From NCBI GenBank assembly GCA_013423325.1, contig BLJB01000019.1, forward strand, positions 124,001-188,000: 64,000 nucleotides of DNA, given 5' to 3'. The translations under genes were made by a program, and so were the position numbers. This DNA is from Usnea hakonensis (Eukaryota; Ascomycota; Lecanoromycetes; Lecanorales; Parmeliaceae). Shown piece by piece: positions 55,600-64,000 of the stretch; position 1 is the first letter of the stretch, and every line of letters begins with the position of its first letter. The notes beneath the pieces were generated by a model. That model had not been told where the DNA came from. It saw nothing but the letters and a program-made list of their open reading frames with translations, and did no database searches.

Positions 55600-57380
55600 A
55601 TGTCGGTTTCAGTAACATTAGAGACGCCTGTGACAGGTAAATATGAGCAACCTACTGGACTGTGAGTATTTTCCTCATTCTTCACCTCCTCTCTTCTATT
55701 CCTCTTCACCTTTCAGAGTTGATCGCGCTGCTGGCAATGACAACTCCTGGCCGCCATCGCATCTACCCCGCACCTTATCCGCCCATATCTCGCCCCCACC
55801 AAAAGTTCCAGACCGCAAGCTGACCGGCTTCTCACAGCTTCATCAACAACGAGTTCGTCAAGGGACAGGATGGCAAAACTTTCGAGTCCATCAACCCCGC
55901 CACCGAAAAAGCCATCTGCGAAGTCCACGAAGCCACCGAAAAAGATGTCGACCACGCCGTCTCCGTGGCCCGCAAAACCTTTGAGACCACGTGGAGTAAG
56001 GTCACCAATGAGCAAAGAGGAAAATACCTCGTGAAATTGGCAGATCTATTTGAAGAGAACCTCGAGCTCCTCGCGTCTATTGAATCCTTGGACAATGGTA
56101 AAGCGCTCAGCATGGCCAAAGTCGACATTGGTATGTGCGCCGGATGCCTTCGATACTACGGCGGCTGGGCAGATAAGGTTCATGGCAAGGTCATTGAGAC
56201 GAATCCTGAGACATTCAACTACACCAAGCAGGAACCTGTTCGTCAACCCTATCCAATTCCTTCAGAAACCCGAGACTGACAGAAGCCCGTCTAGATTGGT
56301 GTCTGCGCGCAAATCATCCCATGGAATTTCCCACTCCTCATGTGGGCCTGGAAGATTGGCCCTGCCGTCGCCTGCGGCAACGTCGTCGTTCTCAAGTCCG
56401 CCGAACAGACTCCTCTCGGCGCCCTCTACGCCGCCAAGCTCGTCAAAGAAGCCGGTTTCCCACCCGGCGTCATCAACATCATCTCCGGCTTCGGCAAGGT
56501 TGCCGGTGCTGCTCTCTCTGCCCACATGGACGTTGACAAGGTCGCTTTCACCGGATCTACCGTCGTCGGCCGGCAAATCATGAAAGCGGCCGCTGGCTCG
56601 AATTTGAAAAAGGTCACCTTGGAGCTCGGTGGCAAGAGCCCGAATATTGTCTTCAACGATGCGGATATCGAGAATGCGATTTCGTGGGTCAACTTTGGCA
56701 TTTTCTTCAACCACGGCCAGTGCTGCTGCGCTGGATCTAGGATATATGTTCAAGAGGGCATATATGACAAATTTGTCGAGTCGTTCAAGGCCAGAGCACA
56801 GAAGAACGTTGTGGGTGACCCATTCGGTGCGGACACATTCCAAGGTCCTCAGGTCTCCCAGCTGCAATATGACCGCATCATGGGGTAAGTCTTTCATATA
56901 TTCATCTGCCAACAAGGATGGCACTTATACGAATACAGCTACATCGACGCAGGCCGAAAAGAAGGCGCCAAAGTTGAAATCGGCGGCGAGCGCCACGGCA
57001 AAGAAGGCTACTTCATCCAACCGACCATCTTCTCGGGCGTCTCGGAAGACATGAAGATCATGCAAGAAGAAATCTTCGGCCCCGTCTGCTCCATCGCCAA
57101 GTTCAAAGACGAAGTCGACGCCATCCGCCTCGGCAACACGACGACCTACGGCCTCGCCGCCGCCGTCCACACCACCAGCCTCAACACCGCCATCCGCGTC
57201 AGCAACGCCCTCCGCGCGGGAACCGTCTGGGTGAACCAGTATAACATGCTCCACCACACGCTGCCGTTTGGCGGGTACAAGGAGAGCGGTATCGGACGCG
57301 AGCTGGGCGAGGCGGCGTTGGCGAATTATAGCCAGACGAAGACGGTCTCGATTCGTCTTGGTGATGCTCTTTTCGGTTAG
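55600..57380 (+). CDS. Aldehyde dehydrogenase, AldA type
   Basis: Exons 55600-55661, 55838-56237, 56295-56884 and 56939-57380 encode 497 residues, the standard ALDH length. It carries the NAD-binding segment (CAQIIPWNFPLLMWAWKIGP), FTGSTVVGRQIM, the glutamate motif LELGGKSPNIVF, and the catalytic-cysteine motif FNHGQCCCAGSR near residues 294-305. EEIFGPV and PFGGYKESGIGREL complete the family signature. It resembles cytosolic aldehyde dehydrogenases such as Aspergillus AldA, which oxidise acetaldehyde to acetate, downstream of alcohol dehydrogenase. An ADH gene lies 25 kb to the left, too far to call a cluster. Intron 2 starts gttcgt, a weak donor. Exons 3 and 4 have high C/G third positions, consistent with high expression. 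Confidence 0.96.
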
Positions 57381-58045
57381 GGGGGCTTTTAGCGTGGTAC
57401 CAAAAAAGGGAGGTCAATGCAATGGATTGCATAAACTCGTGAAATCCAGCATGGGTTTATTTGTTTGTTTGATGAATGATGGTGGGGGGGCTATGTAGTG
57501 TACTTATCTTATTCCACTTTCAGTCCGCACTCCAAGGCGCTTTGAATAGGTAGAGTAGAGTATTTGCAACGACGACCACTAAGCTGAAGCACCTCACACC
57601 CATCCCTCAAACCCCATTCTATTTCATTTCATTTCATTTCAGACCGTAAGGTACCTTAGTTCTATCACATATGAGTACCAAACCCATCTCCCCTATTATA
57701 TCTAGTGACTACCTTGGGTACATCATCAACGCCCCCCTTACATCACTTTACGCTAAATAAGGTAACTCATTCCTCTCCACTCGCTTGCTTGCTTACCTCC
57801 CTTTACTTTCTTCCCTCCCTCCCTTCCCACCCCGTTTCTAATTCCTTATAGCTCTTTCCTATCTCTTCCTTTTCCCTTTCCCAATAGCTCTTCCCTTCCC
57901 CGCTCTCCAATCACCCCTCCCCCTCCTTTCATCTCCCTCCCTTCCCCTCCCTCCCTCGTACCCCCTTCCCCTTTCCAATTCCCTATAGCTCCACCCCCTT
58001 CCCACCCCCCACTCACTCCACACCGCCCCCCCACGCACAGCATAC

Positions 58046-58080
58046 CACAGCACAGCACAGCACAGCACAGCACAGCACAG
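58046..58080. repeat. (CACAG)7 array, left arm of inverted pair
   Basis: Seven exact CACAG units. They are the reverse complement of the CTGTG array 185 bp downstream. Confidence 0.93.
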
Positions 58081-58265
58081 CTTCCTCCTTTCATTCTTTC
58101 ATTCTTTCTTTCTTTCCTATTTATTTACTAACTAAATAACTACCTAACTATCCCCCCTTTAAGGAAGGGGCGCTTCCCCTTTCGCTCATCGTGACGCTTT
58201 TTTATTTTATTTTATTTTGTTGTTTCATTATATCTCGTGCTTTGGGCCCTGCTCTGCTGTATATG

Positions 58266-58320
58266 CTGTGCTGTGCTGTGCTGTGCTGTGCTGTGCTGTG
58301 CTGTGCTGTGCTGTGCTGTG
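58266..58320. repeat. (CTGTG)11 array, right arm of inverted pair
   Basis: Eleven exact CTGTG units followed by degenerate copies to about 58400. They could pair with the CACAG array to form a long hairpin. Confidence 0.93.
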
Positions 58321-58617
58321 CTCTGCTGTGCTGTGGTGTGCTGCTGTGGTGTGGTGTGGTGTGGTGTGCTGTGGTGTGCTGCTGTGGGGTGCTGTGCTGT
58401 ATGCTCTCCTACTCCCCTTCCCATAACTCTTAGAGACACAGGAGGGAGCACTAGCAGTATATGAAAAATCTGAAAAGGGAGGGAGTGGGTGAGGGAGGGG
58501 GGGGGGTAATTATGTTTAATGCGGAGGGGACGGGGATGGGAGGGGGGTTGGATTTTTTTTTTTGGGATGCGGGGTTTTTTTGGTTTTTTTTTTTTTTTTT
58601 TTTTGGTGGGGGGGGTT

Positions 58618-58619
58618 NN
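58618..58619. other. Undetermined bases (nn)
   Basis: Two N bases in a homopolymer-rich G/T tract, so the assembly is uncertain here and the true length may differ. Confidence 0.98.
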
Positions 58620-59530
58620 TTTTTTTGCTGGATGGGGGGATTTTTTGGGGGGGTTTGAGAGGTGGGGGAGGGGGGGGGAGGGAGGAGGGGAGTTTGAAGG
58701 GGAGGGGTAATAGAAAGAAAGATGTAGAGAGGGAAAGGTAATCTAAAGCAGAGAATAAGGAAAACGGAATAGATAGAGCGATATGTAACCTATCGTACAA
58801 ACCCATCCAAACACCCGCATCCATCCATCCATCCTTTTATCATAATGCCGATGCTGATGCTGCCATCCGCCCATCCTCTCCCTTTTTTCCTAAATTATAA
58901 TCCCAAACCACAATCCCAAACCACAATCCCAGCCCCAGATCGCCCTTCAAATATAATATAATATATACCCCAGACCAGAAACTTATACTTCTTCATCAGA
59001 GTATCTTTTTCTGCATCTATCTTCCCCTTTTATCCAGGGTATAAGATCGCGGAATACACGAACCCCCCCCCCCACCCCCCCCCAACCAAAAAATGTGCCC
59101 GGGAAGCAACCAGTAGTATATTGGTTAGTCGTGTGTTTCGTTCAAGATATGTGTATATATATGACTTGTATACCATTAATTGGCTTGGGGGATGCGGAGA
59201 AGAGGTGCAAGATAGTGCTGTAGTCGGTGAAGGGCTTTCCGCTCGCGTCCATACATACATATCCGGATATATGTAGAAAATGAAATCGTAATCGGTGTGT
59301 GTTGCCCCAAAATGTTCAAAGAATCTTTGTAAGAAAAACGAGTGTGGTGCCAACGAGGGAGCACTGGGAAGATAGCTTTGTCTTGAAAGTAGTTTTGGTG
59401 GGTGGGTGGGCTAGTTGGAGTGCTACTAGCTATTTTGCATGAAGTTGTGTGAGTGTTCGTGAAGGGTCGGTACTGTGAGGAGTCGATACTGTAAAGCAAT
59501 ACTTGAGGCTATTGCTTGCCATGTGTCCGT

Positions 59531-61900
59531 TCAAGGCGAGGGAGCGTTCGGGGTATTCTGATCGTTGCTAGTACTGCTCTGGCGTTGAGGGGGTGTTTGG
59601 TCGGCATTTGGATGCGTTCCTTCATCGGCACTGGGCAACGTAGTGAGTTCTATTGCTGAGCCTATAGGCGATGCTTGTTGGCTTGTTCGGACGGAGTTCG
59701 TGGAGGAATACGATTCGATTGGAGAGGTAGAATTCGATGGGGTCCGTGGACGAATTGGAACAGCCTCGAGAACCGGATCCAGAGTCTTCCACATCAAGTC
59801 CATCGTTTCAAAGATTTTCTCGACGCGGGGTTCTTCTAACATTTCGGCCGGAGTCCTTGAATCATGCACTGATATTGGTGTATCACATCCTACGACAAAC
59901 TTATGCTGGAGTGGTCCTCCGCTGTTGGTGTTAGAGTCCGGATCTTCATTCAGTGCGAACACACACCGATTACGATCGGAATGGACGCCGAAAACATGAA
60001 TCGTCTGCCATGAAAGATTACCAGCTCTTTCTAGTGACGGCGACACATCTTCTTCGTCCCAGCAAGGAAGGAAATGGAATCTTTGCACTCCATTTTCGTG
60101 TTGCTTATCTTTGATAATTCTGCAAGAGAAGCTATTCCTAGTACCATCAGACCAAGGTGAATCCGAAATGGGCCATGCAAAGACCCAGGCCATGAAAAGA
60201 CCTGGTGGCATGTCCCAAAAGTCCTCGGCATTTTGTAGGACTTGAAGGCTCTGGTCCCACTCAGTGTTATCACGTTTTAATTTTCTTGCAAGCTCAAACA
60301 TTTGCTTGGGATTCTGATTACGCGGTGCAATGGCAGGCAAGGCCCATCTTGGTATACTCAGGTGAGCGGACATCGGAGAGTTTGACTGGAATGTTGCAAT
60401 GGCAGGCAAGGCCCATCTTGGCATAGAGTTTGACTGGAATGTATAAGGCAACCACGCTGGGCTTTCCGTGTGCAAAGAGGCCCAAAGCACTACCAACCGA
60501 GTCTCCATAAGGTCATAATTCCACAGCCTGGTCTCTGGCTGATACCCCCGAGTAACTTCAGTATGGAGATCATCCCATGACGGATCCCAGACCCAGACAC
60601 TAACACGGATGGCTGCTAGCGCACCCTGAATCAACAACCAGTATCCTGACTTAATAGCACTGAGACGACGAACTTCGATGTACTGACATGCATAGCTAAT
60701 CTTATATATCAGTGTCCTGATATACACTCCACAAGAGTATGTTCGGAAGGACTCTTACCCAACTAGAATCGAGCCAGAGAGTAGGAAAGATGAAACTTTG
60801 AGGGCGAAACGAAACTTCCGTTCTGCAGCGCTGACATCATAAATGCGAAATCCTTTTCCAGCTTGAGAGAATGCAAAGGTATCTTTCAGGTCTAGACTGC
60901 TAGTCTTGGATAACAACTGGTTGCAGTCCGAATAGATAGCCCTTTCAGACTTGTTGGGGAGCAAAGTTCCCATCAAATTAGAGAGGTGGGCAATAGTCCA
61001 TTCAGACAACCTGCGCGGATGTTGTTCCTGAATGTGGACCCACATCCACGTTGAAGTCGATATCACGATAGAGCAGAAAAGTCCAACGGTCGCATAGTAG
61101 TAAGTCCAAGACTGATGATGCGTCTGCGGTCGTTCAAAAATCATGATGGGGAAGCACGTCAGTGCGCTGCAGAGAATGGACAACAATGGCAACAAAAAGA
61201 CATGCGTAGGGCTATCCAGCCAAACGCTGGCGATTTCAAGATCCTTAGGTTTCATTTCTGGATCCACTTTGAGCAACTGGAAGCTCTCCTCGGTATGTTT
61301 TATTATCTTTACAATGCTCCAATGTACCTGTCCTTCAGTTTTGTTGCGACGCATGTAGAAAACTTTATGAACGGCATCTGTGGGCACATACTCCTCGTCC
61401 TGTACTCCAAACATTGGTCGCAGAGCTTTCATGTCAAATCCAGCTTTCCGGCAGCCATCGGCTCCCAGCCCTAGCTTGACCAACAGTCGAACAAATCCAA
61501 GTAAGCCCAGGAGAGACAAATTTGCAACAGCGGTCGCAAGATATCCTTTGCTGTAATCAATTGCGTATTTTTCGACTGAGTCTGTAGCAAATATTCCTAC
61601 GAGAGCGGCAATGTCTTGTGTGCCGTCTGAAAAGATCTGAAATGTACTGCCCCGGTCAGCGCCAGCAGAAGACGTAGCTGAAGGTGCTGCATTTATTGAT
61701 GAGGCAGTAGTTGTGACGGTTGATGTAGGGAGTGCAAGAGCTGGGGCAATGAGCCTGAATAGATTGCTGGCAAGGAAGAAAGAAAGGCGTGTAAGATCTC
61801 GTCGAAAGCTTTGCAGCCTTGAGCTCTCATCAGCCTTGCCGAGTCTCTGCTCAGCCTCGCTTGAATGCTGGTGGGCTGCATTGCAGCCTTGATCAACCAT
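59531..61900 (-). CDS. Large multi-pass membrane protein of unknown function
   Basis: Exons 61900-60759 and 60716-59531, joined by a 42-bp intron, encode 775 residues. Hydrophobic segments lie near 38-58, 121-146 (ATAVANLSLLGLLGFVRLLV), 230-252 (VFLLPLLSILCSALTCFPIM), 262-284 and 366-386 (KVSSFLLSGSILVGTLIY), with a further one near 405-422 (YWLLIQGALAAIRVSVWVW). The rest is soluble and the last 80 residues are Ser/Thr/Pro-rich. No catalytic motif or named family is recognised, though proteins of this layout are common in filamentous ascomycetes. A short in-frame duplication (PRWALPAIA and TFQSNS each twice) lies at about residues 474-515. Joining the two frames is supported by phase and by a membrane segment that continues across the junction. 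Confidence 0.75.
60327..60442. repeat. Short interleaved direct duplication inside a gene
   Basis: A 26-bp unit occurs at 60327-60352 and 60396-60421. An 18-bp unit (AGAGTTTGACTGGAATGT) occurs at 60377-60394 and 60425-60442. Copies are exact, so the event is recent. Confidence 0.88.
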
Positions 61901-62340
61901 GCTTGAGCTCTTCCACAGCAGAAGATTTGAGAATAGAAGTCACTGTTGCACGGAAGGGCAATTCCTAGGAAAAAGAAGCGGAGAGTTGTATGTAGGAAGG
62001 ATGGAACAGAACCCGAATTTATCATGTAAGGACCAGAAATTTATGGTTGGCCGCTTCGGGTTGGGGGCTAGATCCTTGCATCATGCAGCCTCGTTGCTTG
62101 GGAGCCAATCATTGCAGGCCAGAACCCTCGACAAGATAGGTAAGGAGTATGTAACGTGATTGAAAAGGCTGAAAAGCCACGTCGATTTTGTCTCAACCTT
62201 CTCCTTTCTTTCTAAATTTACTCAGAGCAATTACATAGCATCAATACATTGCAATTGAACCATATATGAGGCCTCTACATCATTATCATTGAATAAACAT
62301 CATATTCCAATAATATTCCTCCATCAGCTACAAGGTCACA
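61901..62340. promoter_or_regulatory. Divergent promoter region
   Basis: A 440-bp spacer between the starts of the membrane protein gene and the 2EXR-like gene. No other gene is seen. Confidence 0.5.
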
Positions 62341-63246
62341 ATGAGGACTCGCGGTCAAATCAGAGCTGCTGTGGAGCCCGACGCACCGTTGTTGCAGGTC
62401 CTCCCAGCAACTCGAAACAAGTACGTCAATCATAATCAGCCATTGAGGAACAGGAGCTGACCACAACTTACCAACAGCACCCTCAGCAACGCATCCTCCC
62501 CTTTGCTAAAGCTGCCTCCAGAGATCAAAAACAGCATCTACGAGCTCGTCCTGGGCGGAAATTACATCCATGTCGAAGCAGTCAAGGATAAACCCCACCA
62601 ATATCGTCTGTGGCAGTGTGCAGCGACAGTCTCAGACACTGCTGCACAACAAGACTTCGATTCCTCAGGAGAACTGCCAGCCCAAAAGTTCGACCCCCAC
62701 AAGAATTGTTCTTGGCGCTGGGATCCCGCCTTCGTGCCCGTCCACCTTTCATTCGACCTTGTCTTGACCTGTCGCGAAATTTATGCCGAGGCCAGAGATA
62801 TCCTTTACACAACCAACACTCTATCCTTCCAGGATCCGAAGCTGCTGTGTAAATTCATCCTCGACGCCTCGAACCACGGCGGTCACAATGCGGCGATCCG
62901 GCACCTACGCGTCGCCATGGGCATCCGCAGACGCAGGGAGGAGGAAGCGTGGAACGTTGCGTTTCGGACCATCTCGCAAAGCCTGAGCGGTCTCCTCAGC
63001 ATCCACATCTACATTGAGCAAATTATCTGGAATAACGCAAGATATTTGCCATCAATGGGCAAGAAGAAGACCTTTCTCACTGCTATAGAGGACTTGAAGG
63101 CGCTGAAGCTGACCGACATGACGCTCATCGTCGATGACTACGGAAGGTGGCCAGATGGTGAAAGCGCTTGGAACCATACTAAGAAGCAGGAATGGGCTCG
63201 GATGGTGAAGGCGAGTGTGTTGGACAAGGACGCGGTGGTCGATTGA
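62341..63246 (+). CDS. 2EXR / F-box-like fungal protein of unknown function
   Basis: Exons 62341-62420 and 62478-63246 (57-bp intron) encode 282 residues. Residues about 36-55 read LLKLPPEIKNSIYELVLGGN, the F-box-like start of the 2EXR/DUF7730 group that is greatly expanded in filamentous ascomycetes. The second conserved block follows near 137-160 (FDLVLTCREIYAEARDILYT, then TNTLSF). The C-terminal part has helical segments (ISQSLSGLLSIHIYIEQI) but no recognised domain. Whether such proteins act in SCF ubiquitin ligases is not established. The start codon is the first ATG in frame and follows an AT-rich leader. Confidence 0.82.
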
Positions 63247-64000
63247 ATGGTCTTTGGAACGGCTTCACGAGATGGAAAACTAGATGGGCAACGGCACGGT
63301 GCTAGGTTCGAGGAACATGGTCATAGCAGCGCTGTCGACAATGTTATGGCAATACGTATAGAATACAATTCAAAAGCTTTCAATCATTCCCCTCCGCACC
63401 TCCAGCACAAGCACCCGTGTCCGGAATGCGTACAAACCTAGCTAATATTCCACTCAAGGAACATTACACTCGCTACCTTACACAGCGCGAAAATAAATAA
63501 TACTCTAGCAAGCCCACCAAGGAGCACCAAGCCCTTCCCCCGACTGCACATAAATAAAAAAAATCTAACATACTGCTCTCATTGCTGTATTTTATTTCCA
63601 TTCCTTACACCAAGACAACCCAAATCCCCTCAACAACCGTCCCACATACCATCCTAACTACAGCCCAGCATCAACTATCCCAATATCCGCCGCTCAATCC
63701 CTTTTCCAAGAACAGCTATACGTAAAGTCTTTCCGACCGCCCACGATACCTAGGCTTATAATATGAGTGTTCTCTATACACCAATCCCATCCCAATTGTC
63801 CTTTCAAAAGCAGTTCATTCACTTCTTGGCTACAACAACACAATGCTGTAAGCACAGCCAACCAACGCAGCCGCACGGAATCCCAAAAGCCCACTAGCTA
63901 TAGCATAAGTGAGTGGCGTGGGAGAATATCCGATCGGGCAGTCATTGAGAGGAAAGGGAGATAAGCGCCGGGCGCAACACCAAGACTGCCAGCCCTGAGC
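63247..64000. other. Intergenic region at window end
   Basis: 754 bp without a recognised gene; short frames on both strands lack domains. The stretch at 63480-63600 is AT-rich. Confidence 0.5.

Larger units (their letters stand above)
57381..59530. repeat. Long low-complexity convergent spacer with inverted pentanucleotide arrays and an assembly ambiguity
   Basis: A 2.15-kb spacer between convergent genes. It has (ATTTC)4 at 57621-57640, long pyrimidine-rich sequence at 57780-58020, (CACAG)7 at 58046-58080, (TTTTA)n at about 58199-58215, (CTGTG)11 at 58266-58320 with decaying copies to about 58400, and long G and T runs at 58497-58680. Two undetermined bases lie at 58618-58619. C runs lie at 59063-59083. 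Open frames here are repeat artefacts. Confidence 0.85.

Noticed and set aside
58191..58433. Cys/Ala/Val-rich frames (AVLCCAVLCC) in the 58-kb spacer
   Set aside because: They are translations of the CTGTG pentanucleotide array, open in several frames for compositional reasons only.

Overview
This window is nuclear DNA from a filamentous ascomycete (Pezizomycotina). The evidence is many short GT-AG introns (mostly 42-90 bp), compact genes on both strands, and fungal-type families: Tma46, Yra1/ALY, p23/Sba1, Vps24, a NACHT-ankyrin NLR and an MpaB-type oxygenase. I cannot assign a class from sequence alone. No tRNA, rRNA, CRISPR array or intact transposon was recognised. Gene models were built by joining reading frames at splice sites that keep phase and restore family motifs, and exon coordinates are given for each.

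Left part (1-33 kb), dense housekeeping genes. In order: the first codons of OST4 (minus, cut by the window edge); TMA46 (plus); a 1421-residue C2H2/AT-hook protein (minus); ribosomal protein uL24/RPL26 (plus); a MATE transporter (plus); a signal-peptide-bearing agmatinase/arginase-family enzyme (plus), convergent with a 14-exon argininosuccinate synthase (minus); the mRNA export adaptor Yra1/ALY (minus) with a 1.03-kb intron; the ESCRT-III subunit Vps24 (minus), divergent from the Hsp90 co-chaperone p23 (plus); an aquaporin (minus); an MpaB-like oxygenase (plus); a zinc alcohol dehydrogenase (plus); and eL43 (minus), head to head with mitochondrial uS19m (plus).

Middle part (33-44 kb), gene-poor. 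Cytosolic seryl-tRNA synthetase and one conserved fungal protein of unknown function are the only convincing genes in about 11 kb. A possible gene relic lies near 34.1-34.5 kb.

Right part (44-64 kb): a 1250-residue NACHT_N-NACHT-ankyrin receptor, an atypical short-chain dehydrogenase, an unknown membrane protein, the recombination nuclease Mre11, an NAD(P) aldehyde dehydrogenase, a large unknown multi-pass membrane protein with an internal duplication, and a 2EXR/F-box-like protein.

Functional links. Two arginine-metabolism genes converge. Cytosolic and mitochondrial ribosomal protein genes share a 233-bp spacer. Alcohol and aldehyde dehydrogenase genes each end in a low-complexity homopurine/homopyrimidine spacer facing a convergent gene. 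The most notable observations are the long Yra1 intron at what seems to be the position of the autoregulatory yeast YRA1 intron, two GC-AG introns, coding microexons of 16-25 nt (one encodes the NLR P-loop), and the NLR itself. I did not find a clearly new multi-gene system.
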